The notes: generated by a model not told the origin, from the sequence alone. Counted from the first letter of the stretch, positions 40,245 to 49,072 are shown. The stretch: DNA of 64,000 bases from Sutcliffiella horikoshii DSM 8719 (GCA_001648575.1 LQXN01000051.1:17898-81897); one strand, 5' to 3'. Numbers and translations are program-made.

Positions 40245-40625
40245 ATGGATAAAAAGAAATTTGGTTCTAGACTAAGAGAACTGAGAAAGAAACACACAAA
40301 TTACACCATGAAGGAATTTGGCGCCATCTTTAACTTGGCAGAATCAACGATATCCGGTTATGAGAATGGGGCAAGAACTCCTGATATAGAAATATTACAT
40401 AAGTTTGCAGATTACTTCGATGTTGACCTCGACTTTTTAACAGCACGCACTGAGAAGCCTGTTAATCAGATCAAAAAAGCAAAAGAAATATTGGATGATC
40501 CTAATACTCAGATAGCTGCTCGAGATGGAGACATGACAGAAGAGAAAGCACTTAAAGCTTTAGAATGGTTACTAGAAAAAGAGAAAGGGCGAAAGCCTGG
40601 GGATAGGCAGCCAAAAAAGAGATAG
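40245..40625 (+). CDS. CI-like XRE repressor
   Basis: 126 residues, ATG behind GAAGTGGGTGA. Residues ~5-65 are an XRE helix-turn-helix (SRLRELRKKHTNYTMKEFGA, LAESTISGYENGARTPDIEI); a helical, charged C-terminus (EEKALKALEWLLEKEKGRKP) probably mediates dimer formation. No peptidase domain is seen, so release is expected through the nearby ImmA-type protease or the antirepressor rather than by self-cleavage. Confidence 0.88.
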   Translation: MDKKKFGSRLRELRKKHTNYTMKEFGAIFNLAESTISGYENGARTPDIEILHKFADYFDVDLDFLTARTEKPVNQIKKAKEILDDPNTQIAARDGDMTEEKALKALEWLLEKEKGRKPGDRQPKKR

Positions 40626-40650
40626 AGTGTACTGTAAAAGGGGGATTAAA

Positions 40651-41241
40651 TTGAAAAAAAAATTTTTTTTAATAATGCTTATACTTTTTATCACAGGTTG
40701 TTCTAAAGAACCTAAGCAACTATCTTACGACAAAATAGAAGGTTTACCTTTAAATGAACAAGTTGATTCTATAATAAAAAACACTGATCTTATTGAACAA
40801 TACGAGATAGTAATAGATGAAAGTTCTGTTGCCATAGTCTATCCAGCTGAGTACATTTCCGACAGTAGATTAACACTTGATAATAGTAAAGAAAGCTTCC
40901 CTAATGTAGCTATGACTTTTGTTGAACATTTAGAGATTCTAAATTTAGATGAAATAGTAATCACATCTTACGAGCCCTCTGATACTGAAATGACTGGATT
41001 AACAAAGGTTTCTGCTTTTTTCACAAAAGAAACAATTGATGGGTTAGATTTTGAAAAATGGAAAGAAGAAAAAAAGGACTATCCACATAGATTTTATAGA
41101 TATTCAGACGGTTACTTAATTAGAGGGACTGTCTGGGACAAGCTAGATGAGGAAACTCAAGAAGTAATAGGGAATGCATCTAAAAATGCGGTTAATTCAG
41201 ATAGTCAGTTTTGGGAATATTATGGGGATTACGTGGAGTAA
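40651..41241 (+). CDS. prophage lipoprotein
   Basis: 196 residues, TTG start behind AAAGGGGGATTAAA. MKKKFFLIMLILFITGCSKE is a lipoprotein signal with lipobox ITGC, so Cys15 should be lipidated. The mature part is soluble, acidic, alpha/beta, with VAIVYPAEYI and ISDSRLTLDN-like segments; not recognised. Between the repressor and ImmA genes it would be made in the lysogen, and a role at the cell surface, for example superinfection exclusion, is plausible but unproven. Confidence 0.75.
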   Translation: MKKKFFLIMLILFITGCSKEPKQLSYDKIEGLPLNEQVDSIIKNTDLIEQYEIVIDESSVAIVYPAEYISDSRLTLDNSKESFPNVAMTFVEHLEILNLDEIVITSYEPSDTEMTGLTKVSAFFTKETIDGLDFEKWKEEKKDYPHRFYRYSDGYLIRGTVWDKLDEETQEVIGNASKNAVNSDSQFWEYYGDYVE

Positions 41242-41298
41242 TAGAAGAAAAACCGGTAAAAACGATTCTCTTTAGGTACATAATAATGAGTTTTTATT

Positions 41299-41330
41299 AA
41301 AAAGTCCAATTAACACTGGGCTTTTCATTT
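41299..41330 (+). terminator. terminator after the lipoprotein gene
   Basis: Stem AAAAGTCCA/TGGGCTTTT (41300-41308 / 41317-41325), 8-nt loop, followed by CATTT. Separates the repressor-lipoprotein transcript from the ImmA-integrase genes. Confidence 0.65.
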
Positions 41331-41373
41331 AAAGGTTAAACCGAACATACATTCCCTTGTTAGGAGCGATATT

Positions 41374-41985
41374 ATGATTTACCAGATGACACCTCTAGAA
41401 GAAAAAATACGAGACATTTATTTGCAGGCAGGAATTGACTCTCCTTCTAACACCATTATGTATGACTTTGCTCAACACTATGAGATATGGATTCACACTT
41501 ACCCTGGACCAAGTCGAGTATTAAAAAGAAATGGACTATATAGCATTTTATTGAACGACTCGATTTCAAAGGAAGAACAGTGGGAAGATTTCGGCCATGA
41601 GATGGGTCATGTAATTAAACATGTAGGCAACCAACTTGTTTTCAATCAATCATTCAAAGAGCTTCAAGAATTTCAAGCAAATAGTTTTATGTACCACTTC
41701 TGTGTTCCTACATTTATGTTGCTAAAGGATGAAATAAAATTAGATTCAGTTTTCCATAATGAAATTGATTATATTAGTCAAACCTTTAACGTTACAAAGT
41801 CTTTTGCTAAAAAAAGGATGAGCCATTTTAGGAACCAATGCCTCCTAGCAAAATCAGATGCAGAACACCGGGCCTATATGGAATCTCGCCATCCAAAAGC
41901 AGGACCTTACATGCCCGAAACTGTTGAAGCATTAAGGAAATTAGAAACAATTATTGAAAAAAGGAAGGAGAAAAATCATGCCTAA
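41374..41985 (+). CDS. ImmA/IrrE-type metallopeptidase
   Basis: 203 residues, start by ATG behind TTAGGAGCGA. The zinc motif DFGHEMGHVIKH near residue 72-83 with a later Glu (QEFQANSFMYHF) is the ImmA/IrrE peptidase signature. In ICEBs1, ImmA cleaves the ImmR repressor; here the target is probably the CI-like protein encoded two genes upstream, giving induction after DNA damage or other signals. Confidence 0.88.
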   Translation: MIYQMTPLEEKIRDIYLQAGIDSPSNTIMYDFAQHYEIWIHTYPGPSRVLKRNGLYSILLNDSISKEEQWEDFGHEMGHVIKHVGNQLVFNQSFKELQEFQANSFMYHFCVPTFMLLKDEIKLDSVFHNEIDYISQTFNVTKSFAKKRMSHFRNQCLLAKSDAEHRAYMESRHPKAGPYMPETVEALRKLETIIEKRKEKNHA

Positions 41986-42364
41986 ACAAATCTTAGATTA
42001 TCAATATATAGATGGTGAATTAGCACCCCATTATTATATTCTTCAGTTATACCCTAATGAAATAAACTGGGATAAGAATGTTTTTTATTTCGACCTAAGC
42101 CCACCTATATACTCCCAAGAGTACAGTGAACTTAATGAAACCTTATTAGGTTGCAGTGTGACTATTACCGATCTAATTGTAAACAATGAGTTTCCTAGTC
42201 GGTTAGGGATAAATTTAAGATCACTAAAGAGAAGACTTCTTCCGGACATAGATGAGCTAAGTTTTATCCAGCAATTTATTATTTACGCTCCAGATTTAGA
42301 TTTTATTATTGCTAGAATACCTGAAGAACAATCTAAAACATTCTACGTACAAAGTTGTAAATAA
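41978..42364 (+). CDS. unknown protein in the lysogeny operon
   Basis: 128 residues from the ATG at 41978, 7 nt behind GGAAGGAG, overlapping the ImmA gene by 8 bp. YIDGELAPHYYILQLYPNEI, YFDLSPPIYSQEYSE and LPDIDELSFIQQFIIYAPDL suggest a compact alpha/beta protein. Not recognised. Co-expression with the peptidase hints at a partner or a cargo role. Confidence 0.7.
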   Translation: MPKQILDYQYIDGELAPHYYILQLYPNEINWDKNVFYFDLSPPIYSQEYSELNETLLGCSVTITDLIVNNEFPSRLGINLRSLKRRLLPDIDELSFIQQFIIYAPDLDFIIARIPEEQSKTFYVQSCK

Positions 42365-42365
42365 T

Positions 42366-42536
42366 ATGAATTTAAAAAGCGATTTAGAAAAGCTAATTGC
42401 GGTTTACTTTAACGGAGAAAACTACGTTTATGATGGGATAGAGTTTAATCGAGAAGAATCTAGAATAATTGTAAAAAGTTTGCTCCACACGCTAGAACTA
42501 ATTGAACTTATAGAAGAAAGAAGTAAAAGGAAGTGA
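42366..42536 (+). CDS. 56-residue protein before the integrase
   Basis: ATG one base after the stop of the previous gene; an in-frame ATG at 42309 would overlap it by 56 bp. MNLKSDLEKLIAVYFNGENY, then DGIEFNREESRIIVKSLLHT and LELIELIEERSKRK: an acidic helical protein. Not recognised; could be a small excision or integrase accessory factor. No clear ribosome binding site, so coupling is assumed. Confidence 0.6.
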   Translation: MNLKSDLEKLIAVYFNGENYVYDGIEFNREESRIIVKSLLHTLELIELIEERSKRK

Positions 42537-42540
42537 TTAC

Positions 42541-43680
42541 TTGGCCTCTTATCAAAAATACAAGACAAAGCAAGGCGAAAAGTGGATGTTTAAATTGATT
42601 GTAGGTATAGATCCTGGTACTGGCAAAAAGATCATGACTACTCGAAGAGGTTTTAAAACTAAAAAGGAAGCTCAAGCTGCCTACCTTAATTTGAGACAAG
42701 AAATAGAATCTGGACTCCATGTGAAACAATCATTAACTTATGAGGATGTGTTTAAAGAATGGTGGGGTATCCATTCCCGAACAATTAAGCCAAGTACTAT
42801 ATACTCCAAACAGTCTAAGTTTAGAAAGCATATTTTACCTAGGTTTGGAAAGTTAAAAATCAAAGATATTTCTAAAGGGTATTGTCAGAGAATGATTAAT
42901 GACTTATCCAATGAAATTGACTCTGTAAATGATATAAAAATTCAAGCTAGCCTTGTATTTAAATATGCAATCAAAATGGATTACATTTTAAAAAATCCAA
43001 TGGAATATGTAACAATTCCTAAAAAGGAAGAATCTTTCTTGGCAAAATCAGAAGAAAGAAATTATTGGACAAAGAATGAAATAAGAGAATTTCTGATTCT
43101 GGCAAAAAAGCATATGTCACAACAAAACTTCATCATGTACTATTTACTTATTTACACTGGGATGAGAAAAGGTGAACTTATTGCCTTGACCTGGGATGAC
43201 ATCGATTTAAATGAGCAAACAATTAATATAAATAAGACCATGTTTTTTGAAAAAGGAAAGGAAATTATTCAAACTGCAAAAAAATATGCTTCCAATAGAA
43301 AGATAGACATCGATAGTCAAACCGCCAAACATCTTTTTAATTGGAGAACAAAGCAGAAAGAAGCACTTTTGGCAGATGGGATTGTCAGCAAGCCCCCCAA
43401 CGTCCTCCTAAGAGCCAATATGCGCCCAATTAGACTTGCGTATCCAAATGAGCTTTTAAACAGTTTTATGACTGTATATGACCTTCACAGAATTACTATT
43501 CATGGATTACGCCATACCCACGCATCTATGCTTTTTGAAGCAGGTGCAAGTATAAAAGAAGTACAAGTTAGATTAGGTCATAAAGATATACAAACAACCA
43601 TGAACATATATACTCACGTTACAAAAACAATGTCTAAGAAGACTGCTGAAAACTTCCTGAATTACATGCAATTAGAATAA
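42541..43680 (+). CDS. int: tyrosine recombinase / prophage integrase
   Basis: 379 residues, TTG start behind AAAGGAAGTGA. N-terminal arm-binding part (YQKYKTKQGEKWMFKLIVG), SAM-like core-binding domain ~65-165, and catalytic residues in TGMRKGELIALTWDD (Arg), HGLRHTHASMLFEAG (His-x-x-Arg) and LGHKDIQTTMNIYTHV (Tyr). It lies at the prophage edge, 88 bp from rpsI, and should recombine within that gap. Confidence 0.95.
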   Translation: MASYQKYKTKQGEKWMFKLIVGIDPGTGKKIMTTRRGFKTKKEAQAAYLNLRQEIESGLHVKQSLTYEDVFKEWWGIHSRTIKPSTIYSKQSKFRKHILPRFGKLKIKDISKGYCQRMINDLSNEIDSVNDIKIQASLVFKYAIKMDYILKNPMEYVTIPKKEESFLAKSEERNYWTKNEIREFLILAKKHMSQQNFIMYYLLIYTGMRKGELIALTWDDIDLNEQTININKTMFFEKGKEIIQTAKKYASNRKIDIDSQTAKHLFNWRTKQKEALLADGIVSKPPNVLLRANMRPIRLAYPNELLNSFMTVYDLHRITIHGLRHTHASMLFEAGASIKEVQVRLGHKDIQTTMNIYTHVTKTMSKKTAENFLNYMQLE

Positions 43681-43715
43681 AATAGGTCAAAATTTGGTCA
43701 AAACTTAATTTTCCC
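43681..43715. other. prophage-chromosome boundary, attachment site region
   Basis: Between the integrase stop and the rpsI terminator. It contains the direct repeat GGTCAAAAttt/GGTCAAAAc, possibly arm sites. The core site cannot be fixed because the other end of the prophage is outside the window. Confidence 0.5.
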
Positions 43716-43757
43716 CATAAAAAAGCCCTTCAAACATAACTGCTTGAAGGGCTTTAA
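43716..43757 (-). terminator. rpsI terminator
   Basis: 12-bp perfect stem TTGAAGGGCTTT/AAAGCCCTTCAA (43744-43755 / 43722-43733), followed on the minus strand by TTTATGGGG. Ends rplM-rpsI. The prophage lies directly beyond it, leaving the terminator whole. Confidence 0.9.
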
Positions 43758-43768
43758 GTGTTGATCTA

Positions 43769-44161
43769 TTAACGTTTTGAGAACTGAGGTGCACGACGAG
43801 CACCCTTAAGTCCGTATTTTTTACGCTCTTTCATACGCGCGTCACGAGTTAGGAACCCTGCACGCTTTAAAGTAGCACGGAACTCAGGATCAGCTTGCAA
43901 TAATGCACGAGCGATTCCGTGACGGATCGCACCAGCTTGACCAGTGTATCCTCCACCGTCAACGTTTACCAATACATCGTAGTTACCTTCTGTTTCAGTA
44001 ACTGCCAATGGTTGTTTAACAACGTTACGTAGAGCTTCGAATGGGATGTAGTTTTCGATATCACGATCGTTGATCACGATTTGTCCGTTACCAGGAACTA
44101 GACGTACACGAGCAACGGAGCTTTTACGACGACCTGTGCCGTAGTATTGTACTTGTGCCAA
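43769..44161 (-). CDS. rpsI: 30S ribosomal protein S9
   Basis: 130 residues, ending in the typical RRAPQFSKR whose C-terminal residues reach the P-site t[23 protein letters not shown] at the start is diagnostic. Second gene of rplM-rpsI, 20 bp after rplM. Its 3' flank is the prophage insertion region. Confidence 0.98.
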   Translation of the reverse strand: MAQVQYYGTGRRKSSVARVRLVPGNGQIVINDRDIENYIPFEALRNVVKQPLAVTETEGNYDVLVNVDGGGYTGQAGAIRHGIARALLQADPEFRATLKRAGFLTRDARMKERKKYGLKGARRAPQFSKR

Positions 44162-44181
44162 AGTTATACCCTCCTTATTAA

Positions 44182-44619
44182 TTAACCGCGAAGTTCGTAA
44201 ACTTCAGGTTGTTGTGCTTGGTGTGGATGCTCGCTTCCAGCATACACATTCAATTTTTTAGCTTGCTGACGGCCAAGACTTCCTTTTGGAAGCATGCCTT
44301 TGATTGCTAGTTCTAACATCTTTGTAGGATAGTTAGTACGCATTTCCAAAGCCGTTCTTTGTTTTAATCCACCTGGGTGCATTGTGTGACGGTAGTAGAT
44401 CTTGCCGTTCAACTTGTTACCAGTTAAGTGGATTTTTTCTGCATTGATAATGATTACATGATCTCCAGTGTCTACGTTTGGAGTAAAAGTTGGTTTATGT
44501 TTACCACGTAAAATGGATGCAACTTCACTTGCAAGACGACCCAAAGTTTGACCTTCAGCGTCAACCACGTACCATTTACGATTAATTTCGCTAGCTTTCG
44601 CCATAAACGTTGTACGCAT
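44182..44619 (-). CDS. rplM: 50S ribosomal protein L13
   Basis: 145 residues, [20 protein letters not shown] as in bacilli; ATG behind [35 protein letters not shown] and the [10 protein letters not shown] motif are typical. First gene of the transcript started at the promoter 44737-44765, with a leader of about 110 nt. Confidence 0.98.
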   Translation of the reverse strand: MRTTFMAKASEINRKWYVVDAEGQTLGRLASEVASILRGKHKPTFTPNVDTGDHVIIINAEKIHLTGNKLNGKIYYRHTMHPGGLKQRTALEMRTNYPTKMLELAIKGMLPKGSLGRQQAKKLNVYAGSEHPHQAQQPEVYELRG

Positions 44620-44730
44620 TAAATTTCCCTCCTAAAAAAAATAAAGCTTTTATTTTTCATTTCTTAATATATTTTATTCATCACGATGAAACTCTTCCGG
44701 GGCTTGATCGTGGGGTTAAAATACATACCA
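44620..44730 (-). promoter_or_regulatory. rplM leader, possible L13 autoregulatory leader
   Basis: From the promoter start site to the L13 ATG lie about 110 nt. A structured L13 leader is known in Firmicutes. Candidate pairing here is TCATCGTGATGA (a perfect palindromic arm near 44675-44690) and GGGGTTA/TAACCCC type contacts; I cannot fold it with confidence. Confidence 0.4.
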
Positions 44731-44736
44731 TGTGAT

Positions 44737-44765
44737 ATCTTATCGCTTTTTTGCCAGATTGTCAA
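44737..44765 (-). promoter_or_regulatory. rplM-rpsI promoter
   Basis: On the minus strand TTGACA (44760-44765), 17-bp spacer with an A-run, TAAGAT (44737-44742). It lies just inside and beyond the end of truA, giving L13/S9 their own transcript. Confidence 0.85.
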
Positions 44766-44783
44766 GAAAATGTTACACCAGGA

Positions 44784-45530
44784 TTAGTTGTCATCATAAT
44801 CCACGTTCCAAAGGTATAAACCGTGTGCCGGAGCCGTTTTTCCCGCTTCTCCACGATCTCTTGCTTCAAGTATCGTATAAATATCCTTTGGTAATTTTTT
44901 ACCCTGCCCAATTTCCAGTAAAGTTCCGACGATGATTCTCACCATGTTATACAAAAAACCGTTCCCGACTACACGGAACTCCAGCCCATCGCCTTCTTTC
45001 ACGGCTTCAAGCGAGTATATCTTCCTCACCTTATCCTCCACTTCCGTCTTTGCCGAACAGAAGCTTGTAAAGTCGTGTTCACCAATAAAATGCCCGCATG
45101 CCTCCTGTACCGCTTCCAGATCTAGTGAGAATGGATAATGGAATACATGGTCCCGGTCAAACACATTAAAGTCTTTTGACAGGCTGACCTTATATCGATA
45201 TTCCTTCTTCACTACATCAAAACGTGCATGAAAGGAGCCTGCGACCGACTCCACCTTCTTTACCCAAATATCCTTTGGAAGGTGAGCATTCAACGCCTTC
45301 TGCCAGGCTACCTCTGGAATATGGAGAGACGAATCAAAGTGCAGCACCTGACCCACTGCATGGACCCCTGCATCTGTGCGTCCAGACGCGGAGACCTTAA
45401 CCTCTGCCCCCTTGTGGATGCGTGACAGGGCCCGCTGCACCTCAAGCTGGACGGTGCGCTTTTCTTTTTGTATTTGATAGCCTTCAAACAGTGCCCCATC
45501 ATAGGAAATGGTGCATTTTAATCTATTCAT
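44784..45530 (-). CDS. truA: tRNA pseudouridine(38-40) synthase
   Basis: 248 residues from the ATG at 45530 (GGAG nine bases before). CTISYDGALFEGYQIQKEKR, ASGRTDAGVHAVGQV with the catalytic Asp, and FLYNMVRIIVGTLLEIGQGK are TruA motifs. Modifies the anticodon stem-loop of tRNAs. It follows ecfT by 14 bp, the usual Bacillus order. Confidence 0.97.
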   Translation of the reverse strand: MNRLKCTISYDGALFEGYQIQKEKRTVQLEVQRALSRIHKGAEVKVSASGRTDAGVHAVGQVLHFDSSLHIPEVAWQKALNAHLPKDIWVKKVESVAGSFHARFDVVKKEYRYKVSLSKDFNVFDRDHVFHYPFSLDLEAVQEACGHFIGEHDFTSFCSAKTEVEDKVRKIYSLEAVKEGDGLEFRVVGNGFLYNMVRIIVGTLLEIGQGKKLPKDIYTILEARDRGEAGKTAPAHGLYLWNVDYDDN

Positions 45531-45544
45531 CACATCTAACTCCA

Positions 45545-46342
45545 TTATGTTCGGATAAGAACCAAGATAAACGTCAAGACAGCCAAAGTCACCATCAGCA
45601 TGGTATCCTTCATCTGCCACTCCAGCAAGCGGAATTTCGTCCTTCCTTCGCCGCCCTTATAGCCGCGTGCCTCCATCGCTGTGGCAAGCTCCTCAGCGCG
45701 TTTGAACGCACTGATGAACAAAGGGACAAGCAATGGCACCAAAGCCTTCACACGCTCCTTCAGAGGCCCTACAGTAAAATCTGCACCCCTTGCGCTTTGT
45801 GCCTTCATGATTTTATCCGTTTCCTGCATCAACGTCGGGATAAAACGCAAGGAAATCGACATCATTAGAGCAAGTTCGTGCACAGGAACCCCAATCTTTT
45901 TAAAAGGACCAAAAAGGGTCTCCATTCCATCTGTTACCTCAATCGGCGTAGTAGTGAGCGTCAGGATCGTCGTGATAGTAATCAAGAATAAGAATCTCAG
46001 GGAAATGAAAATTGCCTGCATGATCCCTTCCTCATATACCTGGACAAACCCCACTTCAAACAGAAGGGTCCCCTGCTTTGTCAAAAACACATGAAACAGC
46101 ATGGTAAATAGAATTATCCAGATGATCGGCTTCAACCCTTTCAAAATGAAGGGGATGGGAATCCTCGTCAACAAAACTACTATCAACGTGAAAGCCCCAA
46201 GCAGTCCATAGCCCCATACACTATTGGCCAGGAATACAACCATCACGAATATAAAAACAAGGAGCAGCTTCGCCCTAGGATCCATCCGGTGAATGAGGGA
46301 TGTACCGGGCACATATCGTCCGATGATCAAGTTATTCATCAT
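45545..46342 (-). CDS. ecfT: ECF transporter transmembrane subunit EcfT
   Basis: 265 residues, ATG overlapping the ecfA2 stop (ATGA). About five to six hydrophobic segments; GRYVPGTSLIHRMDPRAKLL at the start and the two ATPase-coupling motifs with ARG (QSARGADF near 190, MEARGYKGG near 230). Shared energising module for vitamin uptake with EcfA1A2. Confidence 0.96.
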   Translation of the reverse strand: MMNNLIIGRYVPGTSLIHRMDPRAKLLLVFIFVMVVFLANSVWGYGLLGAFTLIVVLLTRIPIPFILKGLKPIIWIILFTMLFHVFLTKQGTLLFEVGFVQVYEEGIMQAIFISLRFLFLITITTILTLTTTPIEVTDGMETLFGPFKKIGVPVHELALMMSISLRFIPTLMQETDKIMKAQSARGADFTVGPLKERVKALVPLLVPLFISAFKRAEELATAMEARGYKGGEGRTKFRLLEWQMKDTMLMVTLAVLTFILVLIRT

Positions 46343-47217
46343 GAGCGAGCACCCCCGTCCTTCCCTTTCAGTCGGGATGCAATGCTATTTGCTACTTCTT
46401 CAACAGTAAGACAGACCTCACTGAATTCCCCATCGAGACGATCTCCGAGCTCTTTCATGAAAAGGACCGTCTCAGGAACATCCAATCCAAGCTTTTGAAT
46501 CTCCTCCGCTTGTCCGAAAATCTCTCTTGGAGTTCCTTTCAACCCCACCGTCCCCTTGTTCATCACCATGATGGTATCTGCATATTTCGCTGCATCCTCC
46601 ATGCTGTGCGTGACTAAGATTGTTGTGAGATTTTGTTCCTTATGCAGCTTATAAAATAAATCCATGATTTCTTTACGTCCACGAGGGTCCAGACCCGCAG
46701 TCGGTTCATCTAACACTAAAACCTCAGGACGCATGGCAAGCATCCCGGCAATGGCCACCCTTCGCATCTGGCCACCACTAAGGTCGAAAGGGGAGGATTC
46801 CAGGTACTTCTCAGGTAAACCTACCAACTTTAAAGCCTCTCTTGAACGTCTTTTTGCTTCTTCTTCTGGTACACCAAAATTTATCGGACCAAAGCACACA
46901 TCCTTTTCGACCGTTTCATCGAATAATTGGTGCTCTGGAAACTGAAAAACAATCCCTACCTTTTTACGGATAGCCTTGATGTTTTTTTCCTTCTTGTTAG
47001 CTTGCAAGGTAATATCCCCTACCTGGATGCTTCCTTTGGTAGGTCTGAGCAACCCATTTAGATGCTGCAAAAGCGTCGACTTACCAGAACCGGTATGGCC
47101 TATTATCGCTGTATAAGAGTTCTCAGGGATATTCATGTCGACATCGAAAAGGGCAATCCGTTCAAACGGGGTATTCACCTGATAGCGATGCTCTAAATCT
47201 TTGATTGTAATTTCCAT
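46339..47217 (-). CDS. ecfA2: ECF transporter ATPase EcfA2
   Basis: 292 residues. Walker A GHTGSGKST near 42, Q-loop FQFPEHQLF, signature LSGGQMRR near 145, Walker B VLVLDEPTAGLD. Overlaps ecfA1 by 25 bp. Pairs with EcfA1 as the ATPase heterodimer of the energy-coupling factor transporter. Confidence 0.96.
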   Translation of the reverse strand: MEITIKDLEHRYQVNTPFERIALFDVDMNIPENSYTAIIGHTGSGKSTLLQHLNGLLRPTKGSIQVGDITLQANKKEKNIKAIRKKVGIVFQFPEHQLFDETVEKDVCFGPINFGVPEEEAKRRSREALKLVGLPEKYLESSPFDLSGGQMRRVAIAGMLAMRPEVLVLDEPTAGLDPRGRKEIMDLFYKLHKEQNLTTILVTHSMEDAAKYADTIMVMNKGTVGLKGTPREIFGQAEEIQKLGLDVPETVLFMKELGDRLDGEFSEVCLTVEEVANSIASRLKGKDGGARS

Positions 47218-48026
47218 AACTCATCCATCAACCTTTCCCTGTTCGTCGGATCCGTTTCAAACTCTATACCCAATTCCATGAGTTTGTTTGCCAAGATGAT
47301 AGGAAAAGGCAAATCAAGACCTATCTCCACAAGCTTTTCTCCCATTTTGAAAATTTCATCAGGGGTACCCTCGCCAAACACTTCTCCTGCATTCATCACA
47401 ATGATGCGATCAGCCCTTGCTGCTTCCTCCAGGTCATGGGTAATGGATATCACCGTTACCCCGACTTCCTGTCTAAGCTCCTCTATCGTATCGATCACTT
47501 CTTTTCTACCGATAGGGTCGAGCATACTTGTTGCTTCATCTAGAATGATAATGGATGGTCGTAGCGCAATTAGTCCTGCGATGGCTACACGTTGCTTTTG
47601 ACCACCTGAAAGTTGATGTGGCTCTTGGGTTAAAAAAGATTCCATCCCGACTTTTTGAATCCCCTCTGCCACCCGCGTCAGCATTTCTTCGCGTGGGACG
47701 CCAATATTTTCTAAACCAAACGCAACATCATCCTCCACCGTCGATCCCACAAATTGATTATCCGGATTTTGAAAGACCATGCCTACTTGTCTTCTGATAT
47801 CCCAGATAGTCTCCTCTGTCAACCTTACCCCTTGGACCATGACTGTACCTTCTGTCGGCAATTGCAGCCCGTTCAGGATTCTGGCCAATGTGGACTTGCC
47901 GGAGCCGTTATGACCAACGATCGCTGTCCATTCTCCCTGTTCCACTTTTAGGTTGATATTCTGTAACGTATCTTCTTCTTGGTTGGCGTAGCGGAAGGAC
48001 AAGTCCTTCACTTCTAAGATGGCCAT
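47193..48026 (-). CDS. ecfA1: ECF transporter ATPase EcfA1
   Basis: 277 residues. Walker A GHNGSGKST near 38, FQNPDNQFVGSTVEDDVAFG, signature LSGGQKQR near 142, Walker B IIILDEATSMLD. First gene of the ecf-truA group, separated from rplQ by a 608-bp gap that holds two repeat elements. Confidence 0.96.
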   Translation of the reverse strand: MAILEVKDLSFRYANQEEDTLQNINLKVEQGEWTAIVGHNGSGKSTLARILNGLQLPTEGTVMVQGVRLTEETIWDIRRQVGMVFQNPDNQFVGSTVEDDVAFGLENIGVPREEMLTRVAEGIQKVGMESFLTQEPHQLSGGQKQRVAIAGLIALRPSIIILDEATSMLDPIGRKEVIDTIEELRQEVGVTVISITHDLEEAARADRIIVMNAGEVFGEGTPDEIFKMGEKLVEIGLDLPFPIILANKLMELGIEFETDPTNRERLMDELWKLQSKI

Positions 48027-48117
48027 CGAAAATACAACTCCTCTCTTCTCCGCTTAACTGACTCATTCTATTATAGCCTTATCTTAACAAAAAGGCTCTT
48101 CACTTAACACGCAGTGA

Positions 48118-48282
48118 TTGGGATACTGGTTTTACTCCCTTGTTGCTTTGCGTTCCAGGTGTTCGCTTTCCGCGGGAAGGTGTTTGAGCCTCCTCACTTC
48201 GTTGCGGGGTCTCAACCAACCTTTACTCCCCCGCAGGAGTCTCACACCTTGCACTCCAAGCAACAGGGGATTACTGCTTCCC
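48118..48282. repeat. GC-rich repetitive element, copy 1
   Basis: Long imperfect palindrome. The outer arms (near 48131-48175 and 48228-48278) pair over much of their length. It contains TCTCAACC next to CGGGGT, CTTTCCGCGGGA and CCCGCAGGAGTCTC, the typical parts of the intergenic repeats I remember from many Bacillus-group genomes. Inverted relative to copy 2. Confidence 0.7.
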
Positions 48283-48360
48283 CCTCAAGGTTAGTAAGAT
48301 ATCAAGCCTAATCTTTAGACAGACGTGGAATCTCTAAACCTACATTTAATGAGATTTATA

Positions 48361-48488
48361 GCTGGTGATTGTAGCACAGGGCGAAGACTCCTTCGGGAGA
48401 TGGTGCTTGGTTGAGACCCCGCAGGCAAAGCAGAGGAGGCTCCCCAAGCGCCCCGAGGAAAGCGAAGCCCAGTGCGGAAATCACCAGC
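48361..48488. repeat. GC-rich repetitive element, copy 2
   Basis: Bounded by a perfect 10-bp inverted repeat GCTGGTGATT/AATCACCAGC (48361-48370 / 48479-48488). Inside are CGAAGACTCCTTCGGG, GGTTGAGACCCCGCAGGC, GAGGAGGCTC and GAGGAAAGCGAAGCCC, which align with the reverse complement of copy 1. No open frame of note. Confidence 0.75.
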
Positions 48489-48519
48489 GGCGTTAAAAAG
48501 AATCCCAAAATAAATAGAC

Positions 48520-48570
48520 AAAAAAATAAAGGGCTTAGATCAGTCATTACAACTGTCCGCCCTTATTTAT
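48520..48570 (-). terminator. rplQ terminator (end of the alpha operon)
   Basis: Stem AAGGGC/GCCCTT (48559-48564 / 48529-48534) with a ~24-nt loop, followed on the minus strand by TATTTTTTTGTC. It ends the ribosomal protein transcript ahead of the repeat elements. Confidence 0.75.
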
Positions 48571-48634
48571 GACTGACTATAGCAAGCTGAAAGACTCGTT
48601 TCCTCCTCTTTCACCCACTATCATCTAATATATA

Positions 48635-48997
48635 TTATACAAGTTCAATGATTACCATTGGAGCTCCGTCACCACGACGAGGTCCGACTTTCATGATACG
48701 AGTGTATCCACCTTGACGCTCTTCATAACGTGGAGCGATATCAGCGAATAATTTTTGAACTGCATCTTGACCAGTTTCTTCGTTAGCAACCTCGTGACGA
48801 ACGTAAGATGCTGCTTGACGACGAGCGTGCAAGTCACCACGTTTACCAAGAGTGATCATTTTCTCTACTAAAGAACGTAATTCTTTCGCACGTGCTTCAG
48901 TAGTTTCAATGCGCTCGCTGATGATCAAGTCAGTAGTCAAGTCACGTAACATTGCTTTACGCTGTGCGCTAGTACGACCTAATTTTCTGTATCCCAT
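48635..48997 (-). CDS. rplQ: 50S ribosomal protein L17
   Basis: 120 residues, [20 protein letters not shown], diagnostic. Last gene of the alpha operon, ATG behind AAGGAGGGAACATCAAC. Contacts the exit tunnel rim. Confidence 0.98.
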   Translation of the reverse strand: MGYRKLGRTSAQRKAMLRDLTTDLIISERIETTEARAKELRSLVEKMITLGKRGDLHARRQAASYVRHEVANEETGQDAVQKLFADIAPRYEERQGGYTRIMKVGPRRGDGAPMVIIELV

Positions 48998-49072
48998 GTT
49001 GATGTTCCCTCCTTCTGTAGAAAGTCATGAAACGTTCAAACACATAAAGATGCCTAGTTTTACGATTGTAAA

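Noticed and set aside
48114..48547. Short frames in the rplQ-ecfA1 gap
   Set aside because: They are by-products of the GC-rich repeat elements and have no start signals.
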